Assembly: GCA_947579605.1 (NCBI GenBank)
Contig: OX388305.1
Location: forward strand, 19,109,542 to 19,173,541
Source: Athripsodes cinereus
Taxonomy: Eukaryota; Arthropoda; Insecta; Trichoptera; Leptoceridae
DNA: 64,000 nt
Direction: 5' to 3'
Shown: piece after piece, positions 54,815 through 64,000 of the stretch
Layout: every line of letters begins with the position of its first letter
Numbering within the stretch: the first letter of the stretch is position 1
Program-made: the position numbers and the translations under genes
Notes under the pieces: generated by a model
Told to the model about the DNA's origin: nothing
What the model saw: only the letters and a program-made list of their open reading frames with translations
The model's database searches: none

Positions 54815-55635
54815 ATTATATTATATTCTATATTTTATATAAATGTTTATTTATTTATTTACCAAATAAACGGCTAATGCCTTTGTTGTTTCCTAATGTC
54901 AATACTGAAACATTATGTTCAATTCAATATTTATTATGAAAAATATTTTTATTTGCTTGTATGTCTGTTTCCATAGAAAAAGCTTAGCACTATATTACAT
55001 ATAGGTACAATAGCTCGTAAATTAGTAATAGGAAAATATACATTTTTTTAACGTTCACGAAATAATAAAATAAAAGGTATATCAAAAACAATAATAAGCT
55101 CGTATGCTTTAGATGCTCAATAGTATCAAAAACTACTAAAGTCCCTATATTATTTGAAAATATTACACTGGTGTCATCTACACATTCAGCCAAACAAAAA
55201 AGGTTTTTTTTTGTTTTTGAAGTGTCGCATGACACACAAGTACTATTTTGTTTCAATTAACGCAACAATGGTTACAACATTTTGAAATAAAATAGATCTT
55301 TATTCAAACGGAATGAAGTTGAAAAGAAGTCAAAAAGCAATGCGTAAATTTTTTTATGAAAAAAAAATGATGAAATTTCATGCATATACATTGTTATGTT
55401 TGATTTTTTTTATACAAGTTACATTTTTTATGCCTTATTCTGTGCATATTGCTTAGTTATTGTCCAATTGTGTGTGTGTTTCATTTTTATTCATACCTAC
55501 TATTTCTATTGATATATTTATGTGCTTATTTATCAATTTAAACATAACAGCACATAGAAACTTAAACCATTGTAACAAAAAAATAAGTTAAATATATACA
55601 TAATATACGAGATATTATGTTTCTTTAATTTTATA
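54815..55635. other. AT-rich intergenic sequence
   Basis: The open stretch at 54990-55256 (minus) is hydrophobic through AT bias. No supported feature. Confidence 0.4.
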
Positions 55636-55639
55636 ACCT

Positions 55640-55775
55640 TGTGAGTTGGAAGATATCAAATTGTAAATCCCGGATAACTCGCCTTATCTACATTTGATTG
55701 TATATGTAACTGAATTCGTATAGATTTGAAATATTGCAACCAATGTACAGTGAAGAATAAAATAGATAAAATTCC
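55640..55775 (+). repeat. Jockey-like 3' end (family E)
   Basis: GTGAGTTGGAAGATATCAAA ... GATAACTCGCCTTATCTACA, then ACCAATGTACAGTGAAGAAT and AAAATAGATAAAA, is the plus-strand counterpart of the end of the 62.3-64-kb element (CCAATGTACAGTAAAGAATA plus an AAAT tail). Confidence 0.6.
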
Positions 55776-55779
55776 ATGT

Positions 55780-56027
55780 TTATATATGGCAAAAACCATA
55801 ATTGGTTTTAGGTATACTAAAAAAAATATTGAGTTGTGACCTGGTTTCGACTTATAAAGTCATTGTCAAACTAATGTTATTACATACCGTGTTGTTGCTT
55901 AAATAAGCACAATGTCTTCGTAAAAACAATATGTTCTAAAAAAAAATTAACAATTAGTTTAAAACCAGAAACCAAACTCAATAAAATTTCAAGTAAAACT
56001 TAAACCAATTGTGTTTTTTTCCATATA
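55780..56027. other. AT-rich flank
   Basis: Nothing recognised before the pogo-like element. Confidence 0.4.
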
Positions 56028-56340
56028 GGCAGTAGTGTACCTTCGAACAAAACACGTTAATTGAACTTCAATATTTTTTTTCTCAATAAGTATTCAACAT
56101 ACGAGAAAAATAATTGCATCGTTAGATAGGTTAGTATGTTTGCTACAAAAGACATTCAACAAATTTTGGAAATTAAAAAAATATACCCTCAAAATCTTAT
56201 TTTATACAAAATATTAACTTTTTGTTCATAGGTACACTCATGTGTTTACCTTCGAACACCTTGATGTGTACCTTCGAACAGAAACCGAGATTACGGAAAT
56301 TGAATCAAAATACATTAATAATTTATTAAATGCCTGAAAT

Positions 56341-56905
56341 TTATTTGTCAGAAGTATTAAAACAATAAATAATAATCCTTCGCCTCCAACTTCTCCTGTC
56401 TCCCGCTGTGGTTTTCCAGTCTGTAACCTGTAGTATTTGGTTTGCGTCCTTCCTCACCTCATCCTTCCATCTCAGCCTAGGTCTGCCAACTCTTCTTTTT
56501 CCACCTGGATGTCCCTCAAGGATTCTTTTTGGTACCCGTGAAGACGATATAATCTGCACATGTCCGGTCCATCTTAGTCTGTTTAATTTAGCATGTACAG
56601 AAAGTCTGGGAGCCTCATAGAAGTAATATAGCTCTTCATTGAGTCTTATTCTCCAGGTTTCGCCATCATTCACGGGTCCCAGGATTTTCTTTAGCACTCT
56701 CACCTCAAATCTATTCAGCTCTTCTGCATACTTTGCTACCATTATTCACGCTTCACACCAATAAGTCACTTCTGTCCTAGTTATAGTTTTCTACAGGGTA
56801 ATTTTCGTTTTCCTGTGAACACTTTTGGACTTGAGTACTGGAAGAAGAGAAAAGAATACTTTGTTTCCTGTTGCTATTCTTCGTTTAATTTCTACATGAT
56901 CTTCG
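56341..56905 (-). pseudogene. RTE-like retrotransposon C-terminal region (inserted)
   Basis: The downstream frame (133 codons) holds YAEELNRFEVRVLKKILGPV, then LNRLRWTGHVQIISSSRVPK, RILEGHPGGKRRVGRPRLRW and KDEVRKDANQ. Upstream in a continuing frame is VEIKRRIATGNKVFFSLLPV, then LKSKSVHRKTKITL, followed by stops and TEVTYWCEA. The order 'IKRRI..NR.. LLK S..VHRKTK..LYKT..RPV.TYG.EAW ... GHV.R ... GRPR.RW.D.V' is that of insect RTE-like polyproteins after the reverse transcriptase core. Two stops make it inactive. Confidence 0.8.
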
Positions 56906-56909
56906 TGAA

Positions 56910-57530
56910 CATTGCCATAAATGGAGTGAGTATCAAACAAGTAAGAGAATTCGTGTACTTGGGCAGTAGAATAAACCAGTATGGACGCTCCAAATCGAAA
57001 ATAATGAGCAGAATAAACCAAGCAAGAATTGCCTTCAACAAACAATCTAAAATATTTGAATCCCCAAATATTGCTTTAAGCGTGAGGAAGAACCTTACCA
57101 AAGCCTTTGTATGGAGCATTTTGCTATTTGGTTGCGAGACATGAACCATCAGCAAGAGTGAAAGCGGACGGTTGGCGGCCTTTGATATGTGGTGCTACAG
57201 ACGAATGCTGAAGATCTGTTGGTCGGAACACGTCTAAAACGAAGAAGTGTTAACCAGGGTAGGCGAAAAAAGGCAACTCCTTAAGAAAATCAGCCAACAA
57301 TGAGCTAACTGAATTGGCCACAACATCAGGCACCCAGGACTGCTCATCGCCATCGCGGAAGGTAGGACCGAAGGCACAAATGGCAGAGGCCGAGCAAGAG
57401 ACGCCTATATGGGCCAACTGTAGAGGGATATGAACTGTGGCTCATACGTAGAGCTGAAGAGACTGGCTGAGAATAGGGAGAAATGGAGAAAAAATCCAAA
57501 CTCGTTGCAGACCAATCCAATGGTCTGTAA
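56910..57530 (+). pseudogene. RTE-like retrotransposon C-terminal region (family D, inserted)
   Basis: The plus strand encodes INGVSIKQVREFVYLGSRIN, MSRINQARIAFNKQSKIFES, then LLFGCET. After a stop come RLAAFDMWCYRRMLKICWSE, GHNIRHPGLL, NGRGRARDAYMGQ and MNCGSYVELKRLAENREKWR. These are 'FVYLGS', 'LLYGCE', 'FEMWCYRRML.I.W...V', 'GH..RH' and 'GRGR.R' landmarks in the correct order. Several stops interrupt it. It starts almost exactly where the minus-strand fragment ends, forming a head-to-head junction near 56908. Confidence 0.8.
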
Positions 57531-57570
57531 CCCATTATATATAATTGGGAGGCTCTATATGGATTACGTC

Positions 57571-57720
57571 TTAATTCTTTGTCAATTTTACATATTTAAA
57601 TACTGTTGTGGGCTTAACATCAAACACATCAGCCGTTTTTCTTCCTGACATTCCTTTTCGGCATTCTTCAACAGCCTTCTCTAAATGTTCTGTTGGAATA
57701 AGAATCCTTTTTTGCCAGTT
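57571..57720 (-). pseudogene. pogo-like transposase helix-turn-helix relic
   Basis: About 49 codons run to a TAA, starting after an in-frame TAA at 57723-57721. Residues read NWQKRILIPTEHLEKAVEEC, then RKGMSGRKTADVFDVKPTTV and FKYVK. This is the N-terminal DNA-binding Psq motif that pogo/Tigger transposases use on their terminal repeats. The rest of the enzyme is not seen. Confidence 0.55.
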
Positions 57721-58149
57721 TTACTTCTTGGTACCTTCAAACAGTTCAAAGGTACACGCAATCTTCTGTTCGAAGGTACACTCAGACCATAAATACAGAA
57801 AATTATCGATAAAAAAAAGTTATTTTTGTCAAAATAAAATACTAGGTAGGTAACAAAAAGAATCTAACGTTTCCTCATGTTGTGTAGTACAAACATTAAA
57901 AATATAACATTTATTTATCTAAAAAAACTAGAGAACATTGATGAAAAATTTACTTTTTGCATCGAAAATCTTTAAGAAACATTAGCGAACTCACAATGGC
58001 AGTTACGCTCTTGATAATAAAACAGTGTTGCCATAGTGGAAAAATCTTTACAAATACAGTGTTACAATATTTTTATATTTCACCGTTTTAGAGTTTTTGA
58101 GACTGTTCGAAGGTACACGCGTTCGAAGGTACACTACTTGACCCTACTT

Positions 58150-58690
58150 ATAAGAATAAAAAGTATTATATGAAATGTTGCTCAACGCTCAAAATATGAT
58201 AAAGTTTTTCTTACTTGTTTTATTTTTAATATAAGTAATTATACATGCGCAGCTTTATTTGCTTTTGATTCTGAATTCAATTTATTTGTACTATATAGGT
58301 ACATTTCTTATTTACATAATAATATATTAAGAAAATATTGAGTAGGGCATCCTCCGATGTTGTTTTTCTTTTAACTGTATTAAAATAATATAGCGAAGTA
58401 GTGTAAAACTGCGTGTTTCTGCTTTTATCCATTCTCTAAGATCGCATAAATCTAACGAAATGTTTTGCAAATCATACATAAATAACAATAATGTGGCGTT
58501 TATTGTTTGATATTTTATTATTGCTCGTTTATAATTTATATATTTATGCAATGAGATTGTATCGCCAATGAGAGATAGTTTGCCATCTTTTTCAGTTCTA
58601 CACACTATTCGCTGAAATATTATTGTGAAAGTACATTATGATAGTTTAAATAAAGCACAAATGACACAAATCTCCACTATTTAACCAATC
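58150..58690. other. AT-rich intergenic sequence
   Basis: No supported feature. Confidence 0.4.
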
Positions 58691-59028
58691 AGAAACCTCG
58701 ATAGGAGAACCATGTCTACTCAATGCAACATTGTGTAAAATCTAATCGGAAGAAGTGAGAAAGGTGTCCCAACGCTTACGAATTGGTATTAGGCTGGCTT
58801 AAGTGATCACTTTCGGTGTCCATGGACAACGTTCACCAATTCTACCATTCTCACTGTCACGATTTAAGGTCCACCAATCGAGAGACGCTTAATGCAAACC
58901 TTAGAAGCAACCATCTTTTTGGGATCTCATTTCTCCGATCCCAAATAGACCCCGATCTCCCGTCTAAATGGCGCCGGAACAATTTAGTTCAATACTTTAT
59001 CGGCCACTATTTAAGTAAAATGAGTTAA
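58691..59028. other. Unclassified GC-richer segment
   Basis: It is less AT-rich than its flanks. A 70-codon plus-strand frame (58816-59028) reads HSHCHDLRSTNRETLNANLR, then LRSQIDPDLPSKWRRNNLVQ. TGGGATC..GATCCCA forms a small hairpin at 58919-58943. I recognise no family; it is probably old transposon sequence. Confidence 0.25.
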
Positions 59029-59029
59029 T

Positions 59030-60340
59030 ATATTATGTACAAGACCGATTGCAACGGCATCTATTTCTTGGGTACCTGCCAAATTATTAATGTTTTTCAT
59101 ATCATAATCGAAATCTAATTAGGAACCTTAAATCACATATCCACAAAATAATGAACATTGTTTTGTGCACAGATGTAACATGTCACGTATTTAGATGTTT
59201 AAAAATACATTCACTCGTACATCGACTTACTCAATTCTTAAAAATCACATGTCTATCGAGAACATCTTTTGAACTAATTTTATATAAATTGCCGAATGGA
59301 GAATCTCAAAACTTTGAGAACTTGTTTTTTTGAAGCTGTCAAATGTGGACATGGGTCATTATTTTGTGTTTAAAACCATCGATTAAGAAATTACTGTTGG
59401 TGGTTCTATTTAACGCTCGTAACTGAAACTTTGTGCAGGATATTTAAAGATGTTTCATCACGTGACAGAGTAATGTGATGGAGTCACAATCTTCAGTAGT
59501 GAGGAACAGATGTCTAAAAAAATAGGCTGATAATTGCGATCGGTACAACATCATCTGCTATTGAGGTGGCTAGAAGACTAATTGCACATAAAAAAATATA
59601 CAAGTCGTTTTTTTTCTGCTAGTGTTAAAGTTAAAGATATTCAAAATGCGTGTCAAAACTCATCGCTGAATTGATGTTTATGAAAATCTGCCTTTTTGAG
59701 GATTCTCACGATTACACATGGATACTTTATTAATGTATTTATAGCTTAATTTTCATATATTCATAAGACTATCTTCTTCAAATTAACGTGGTTATAGTGA
59801 TAATTTAGACAATGCATGTACCTAATTATACATTTTTTTACGTTAATTGATTTTCGATTTGGTTATGTAATTGATCATGTTGTAAAAAGAATAAAATAAA
59901 TATATAAAATGTCAGTAAACGTACAAATAATGGTAGTATTTAGGTATGTTGTTCATGAAAAAAACCGTGTAAGTAGCATGAGAAATACCAAGCATGTAAA
60001 AATATAATATAATAATATCTTCCATCACTTAACGAAATTACATATTAGTCTATAAATTCACTCAAATAACGATAATTCATCCTATACAAAGTACATAAAT
60101 ACTACTGGTATACGAAATTCTTTTACAAGTTAGATTACTTCAACTATTCTTATTAGTGATGTGACAAATTTGCGAAACTGAATTATTCTTCTAGGGTTTT
60201 CACTTTTTTTTAAATAAACTACTACTGACTTTTGAAGAAGTAGATATGTCAAAAACGCAAAGTTTAAGAAAACATATCTAGCATATTGGAACATTGACTT
60301 TGAAGACTCCTACCACTCGTACGGATATTTCAGAAATCGG
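59030..60340. other. AT-rich intergenic sequence with a weak SINE-A trace
   Basis: A diverged antisense SINE-A trace lies near 59605-59705 (CTCATCGCTGAATTGATGTT). Otherwise nothing. Confidence 0.35.
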
Positions 60341-60344
60341 GGGA

Positions 60345-60545
60345 CTTCTACTTCTACAACTACTTACTATAGGTACCATCATGCCATATCTCACAACTAG
60401 GATATCCATCAAACCAGCTGCACGTTACAAATACGTAAGCTTACAAAACTGTGTTAACAGAAATAAGAGATTTAGGATGGGTGGCAAAACTTGTTGAATT
60501 TAAGATCTAAATGTCTTTTTCTTTTCCTAACACTTGACGTTTACA
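60345..60545 (-). repeat. SINE-A, copy
   Basis: TACTATAGGTACCATCATGC, CATATCTCACAACTAGGATA, then TTTAGGATGGGTGGCAAAAC and CACTTGACGTTTACA preserve the order of the consensus. Confidence 0.65.
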
Positions 60546-60549
60546 AATA

Positions 60550-61080
60550 GATTTGATATATTGTATTAAGCAAACAACCACCTTCTCTTTCTAATTTTTT
60601 TATCTATCGTCTTTAAAACTTTTATTTGGTATGGAACTTTAATTTTTTACACAGTTTTTTTTATCACAATTTCAGAAAATACCAAAGTTATCAATTGTCT
60701 ACCCCTTTGTCGTCATATCTTCAGTTTTGTCAAGAGTTTTAGAATATTTCCTGATCTAGTCATTTCAGTATAACAACTTTTTTACAAAACCAATATTTTT
60801 TCCATGTTTGCCAAATTTCTAACATGTGACAAACACTCGCACTTTATCGTTTATTATTCGTAAATGCGAATTTGGGATACATCACAAGCGCCTTCCTTTA
60901 CGAAGATCTTGATAGGTGCTGTGTAATTTATTACCCATATAGCTTCGGAAACCCGATTCTGCGTTTCTGGAGAGTAACGTTGTAGTATAAAGGTAATTAC
61001 TGCCAGAAAAATTAGTCTACCGCCGAGAAAAGCTATTTGATCTCTGATAGTCTGCTGAATAAGCCACCTTCGATAAAATT
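60550..61080. other. Intergenic sequence
   Basis: Nothing recognised. Confidence 0.4.
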
Positions 61081-61084
61081 CAGT

Positions 61085-61275
61085 AAATAAATACTACTAG
61101 ATACTATAACTATACTATAACTGCAAATTCCACAAGTGGAGTAGTCATCTGGCTTACTGACTGTAATAAACATGCGAGTATGTTTCTCCGTGTCAATAAA
61201 ATTAGAGACGATCAGGAAGTATTGCATACTTCATCGCTGAACTGAAGATTTTAATTGTCTTAAAATGGAGTTTTT
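61085..61275 (-). repeat. SINE-A, diverged copy
   Basis: It reads ATACTATAACTATACTATAA, TTCCACAAGTGGAGTAGTCA, GTTTCTCCGTGTCAATAAAA, TTCATCGCTGAACTGAAG. Confidence 0.6.
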
Positions 61276-61279
61276 GAAG

Positions 61280-61710
61280 ACATTGGAAACATTAAGACTT
61301 AGTATCAATACAGTCATTAAAATTGTTTTGAAATTACCTGTATAAAACGCTGTTTTTCTAAAATTTAAACATGGAACTTTACTATCTAAACATCAGTAAC
61401 ACTCAATATTAATTAAGATAGTTTTTGACATTTCAAATCAAGATCTTTATAAACACTTTCGTGTGAAGTATTTGTAGGTGTTTTTAAAGATTCATAACCA
61501 TCTTTTAATACGCGCGGTAGGTATATATAATAAAATTATGAACTACGTTGACACATTCTGTAAGGACCTGTCGGTTTGTGTAAGATCCGATGATCCATTT
61601 GAGATTTTGTTTTGTGTATAACAAGAGTTCTTCAAAAAGGTAGAACGATAAGAGAGTTGTAATTGAATGTCAAAATTTAGTTTTTTTTTTTTAAGATATA
61701 GGTATCTGGG
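61280..61710. other. AT-rich intergenic sequence
   Basis: No supported feature. Confidence 0.4.
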
Positions 61711-61712
61711 TT

Positions 61713-61862
61713 TTTGTTATAAACCCAAATACAACCTTATACATCTTTCACAGTAAGTTAAAAGCTTGTGTCGCGAAAGGGGAGTTTGCCGGCACCTGGG
61801 ATCGAACCCCGGACCCCTTGTTCACAAGGCCGAGACTCTACCTCCAGGCTACCGACGAACTC
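61713..61862 (-). mobile_element. tRNA-derived SINE (family 2), well preserved
   Basis: The minus strand reads GTTCGTCGGTAGCCTGGAGG, TAGAGTCTCGGCCTTGTGAA, with an A-box-like TAGCCTGGAGGTAG (61838-61851) and B box GGTTCGATCCC (61798-61808). The body follows: GTGCCGGCAAACTCCCCTTT, CGCGACACAAGCTTTTAACT, ending GGTTTATAACAAAAA. It pairs with the 32.4-kb copy and defines the family. Confidence 0.85.
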
Positions 61863-61864
61863 AA

Positions 61865-62280
61865 AATTATGTCCTCAAAGGTGAAAAAAATAAACTACCG
61901 CACATTATTAAGGGTATCATATGAGCATTATAGATGGACGAAGAGGTGTTTGAAGAAGGGTCATTTCCTCCTGACTCTATTAACTCTAGGTATGAGTTGT
62001 GTTTGTGTTGTGGAAATAAGGTGTGTTGAGGAGCTATTTCGAGCTGTTCGAGACTGAGACACAATTTCAGAGAGATAATGTTTTTAACATCAGGGAAATC
62101 CGCAATAATATATGAAGAAGGATAAATAACTATAGAAATTACATTAGGCACATGAGAAATTTCATGAAATTCCACAAATTTTATTATTTTTAGCATCTAA
62201 ATATTATTTGAATTGAACCTTTATAAACTGGTTTCTGTATAATAAATAATGACCCAAAAATACGTTCAGTGCCTACTTTA
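61865..62280. other. Intergenic sequence
   Basis: The plus-strand frame 61818-62057 mostly overlaps the SINE. No independent gene was recognised. Confidence 0.4.
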
Positions 62281-62295
62281 TTTCATTATTAATAT

Positions 62296-64000
62296 TATTT
62301 ATTTATTTATTTATTTTATTCTTTACTGTACATTGGTTACAATATTACATAGTGAAATAGTGGCATAAAAATAACAATTATAAATTCAATGTACAGAGGG
62401 CGAGTTTATCGCTAAAATGCGATGTCTTCCAACTAACCCGGTAACTAAAACTAAACAAAATTAAAAAAAAAAAAAAACACATGCATACATATATACACCC
62501 TTACATATCAACAGTCATAAAAGAAATAAAAATACAACACAAAGTAAACAAAAGAAAAGAAAAAGAACACATGCAAGCAACAATGCACTTACGGACACAT
62601 AATAATAAAAGTATAACATATTAAATTGCAGCTTGCACATGCATAGGGAAAGGGAAAAGGATTTAGGAGTCAGATGCTAAATTCAATGAGAGAAAATGAT
62701 TTTTGACAGCTTGTCTGAAAGAATTAAATGTTGTTATCATCCTGATTTTCGAAGGAAGATTGTTCCAACTGCGAGCACCATGAACAAGGAATGAGTTAGA
62801 TAAAAAGCTTGTACTGTGTGCTGGTATAGCTAGAAGACGCTCTCTGTTAGATCGCAAGGGTAAACCATGACTCGCTAGATACTCGAATTTGACTTTAAGA
62901 TAGTAAGGGGAGGACGCTAAAAATAAAGCTTTAAAAACTAGACATAAAATGTGTAGATCACGTCTTTGACGTATGGTGGTCCACTTCAGCTGGTTTCTGT
63001 ACGAGGTTATGTGATCAGTTTTTTTGAGGTTAAAAATATAACGGATGCCTGCGTTTTGAAGTCTCTCAACTTTAGTCAAGAGAACCTCATTAAGATCAAT
63101 ATAAGCAATGTCTGCATAGTCAAGGATCGGTATTAATAAGGATTGAACGAGTAGGATCTTAGTCTTCACTGGCAAGAATCTTTGCAGTCTTTTGAGATTA
63201 TGTAACGAATAAAAGAATTTTTTTTCGAATAGAATTTATATGCTGTTGCCAAGACAGTCTCTGGTCAATAATCAGACCAAGATTCCTAACCGTTTTTGAA
63301 TATGGAACTGTATCGTGATTCATTTGCGTGGGAGGTATCCTTATATTGTTAAGTCTACCAATTAAATGGTGGCTCCCTATAAATATTGACTGTGATTTGG
63401 ATGGGTTAAGAATGAGTCCATTGCTGGAAGCCCAATCAGAAATTTGCTTTAGTCATTGTGATTTACAGTCAATTGCAGTTGCAAGGTCATCTAACTTAAA
63501 GTGAGTATAAACCTGCAAATCATCCGCGTATAGATGATATTGACATGAAATATGTCGCGCAATTGGATTAATAAAAATCGAGAATAGAAGGGGAGAGAGG
63601 ATTCCGCCTTGCGGTACCCCTGCCCTTAATTCCACCCACTCAGAACTAACACCACTCTGCAATCGAACGCACTGTGCACGACCCCTGAGATACGACTCAA
63701 ACCATGCAGCACAAGATGGAGATATATTGAGTTGATTGAGTGTAGCCAAGAGTAGATCAAAATCTACAGAGTTGAATGCACTACTAAAATCCAACAACGT
63801 TAAATGTGTCAGCAACCCTCTGTCCATAGCAACTCTAACGTCATCTGTGATCTTAACCAGAGCAGTTACTGTGCTGTGCCCTTCACGGAATCCCGATTGG
63901 AAATTATTATGAAAACCATTTTCTGTGAGATATTGGTTGAAGTGTAAATACGCAAGTTTTTCTATTACCTTAGAAAAAAAAGGAAGTATGGAAATGGGGC
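62296..64000 (-). mobile_element. Jockey-like non-LTR retrotransposon, 3' portion (family E)
   Basis: The element runs off the right edge of the window, so only its 3' part is seen. It holds the reverse transcriptase coding region (62663-64000), a 3'-untranslated region (62325-62660) containing the GGCGAGTTTATCG motif shared by several fragments in the window, and a tail of AAAT units (62296-62322, minus strand). An AAAT-type tail is usual for Jockey/CR1 elements. Light damage suggests a fairly recent insertion. Confidence 0.85.
62663..64000 (-). pseudogene. Jockey-like reverse transcriptase, partial, one stop and one frameshift
   Basis: Coding is open from the window edge: ISILPFFSKVIEKLAY, QSGFREGHSTVTALVKITDD, motif A in LLDFSSAFNSVDFDLL, motif B in AGVPQGGILSPLLFSIFIN, and the catalytic YADD at 63530-63519. 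The first frame ends at a TGA (63453-63455). The same frame resumes at once (ISDWASSNGLILNPSKSQ ... RNLGLIIDQRLSWQQHI) to an A run near 63210, where one base shift moves it into FLPVKTKILLVQSLLIPILD, YADIAYIDLNE, SNRERLLAIPAHSTS and ARSWNNLPSKIRM. The last part is the thumb/C-terminal region. The enzyme would copy its own RNA at a nicked genomic site. Two lesions make this copy inactive. Confidence 0.88.

Larger units (their letters stand above)
56028..58144 (-). mobile_element. pogo/Tigger-like DNA transposon, disrupted
   Basis: Termini match in inverted order: left GGCAGTAGTGTACCTTCGAA; right, read inward, GGGTCAAGTAGTGTACCTTC. Both are flanked by TA. The 14-bp word GTTCGAAGGTACAC or its complement recurs at 56035, 56243 (one change), 56266, 57744 (one change), 57769, 58105 and 58121, i.e. 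clustered near both ends like transposase-binding sites. A minus-strand relic at 57571-57720 encodes a Psq/CENP-B-type helix-turn-helix (EKAVEECRKGMSGRKTADVF, then DVKPTTVFKYVK). The DDE catalytic part is absent; unrelated retrotransposon pieces occupy 56341-57530. Confidence 0.65.

Noticed and set aside
58816..59028. A small conserved host protein
   Set aside because: No recognised motif, no splice context, and the surroundings look like old repeat sequence.

Overview
This is a gene-poor, AT-rich stretch of an insect nuclear genome, built almost entirely from transposable elements of several ages. Lepidoptera is the most likely source, which is an inference. It rests on tRNA-derived SINEs with a moth/butterfly-type body, a mariner transposon, many RTE/Jockey-like non-LTR 3' ends and the frequent TACCTACC/GGTAGGTA motif. 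I find no complete host protein gene, no rRNA, no functional tRNA gene and no CRISPR array. The best non-transposon coding candidate is a short, GC-richer terminal-exon-like segment on the minus strand at 14429-14602. Weaker exon candidates lie at 18369-18565, 33704-33901 and 50658-50908.

Layout. 0.8-3.8 kb: decayed 3' ends of non-LTR retrotransposons and copies of an approximately 250-bp dispersed repeat (here called SINE-A). 3.8-4.1 kb: a CACTG-type MITE. 6.9-7.2 kb: a foldback element. 8.4-9.4 kb: further non-LTR 3' ends. 10.3-11.8 kb: a full SINE-A and a non-LTR reverse transcriptase fragment broken at both ends. 14.4-21.6 kb: retro fragments, two exon candidates and a stem-loop insertion.

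21879-30285 is the main feature: an 8.4-kb LTR retrotransposon with two LTRs of exactly 3250 bp, near-identical to each other. It has a 4-bp AGCT target duplication, a primer-binding-site-like sequence, a purine-rich tract and a 1.9-kb interior with no gag-pol. This looks like a recent non-autonomous LARD-type element that was moved by proteins supplied from elsewhere.

30.7-45 kb: foldback and Helitron-like repeats, two tRNA-SINE families, nested palindromes, and an RTE-like 3' end at 44.7 kb whose terminal sequence matches the SINE-A tail. 45.7-46.8 kb: an internally deleted mariner. 46.8-47.1 and 53.1 kb: tRNA-SINEs. 54.6 kb: a MITE with a TAA duplication. 56.0-58.1 kb: a pogo-like DNA transposon with repeated subterminal GTTCGAAGGTACAC boxes, partly replaced by two head-to-head retrotransposon fragments. 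62.3-64.0 kb: the 3' half of a Jockey-like element, minus strand, running off the window end and carrying only one nonsense codon and one frameshift.

The genes do not form a pathway. The likely functional links are parasitic: SINE-A probably borrowed the machinery of an RTE-like LINE through a shared 3' tail, and the LARD-like element depends on an unseen autonomous partner. Similarity calls come from recognised motifs and from copy-to-copy comparison within the window, not from database searches.
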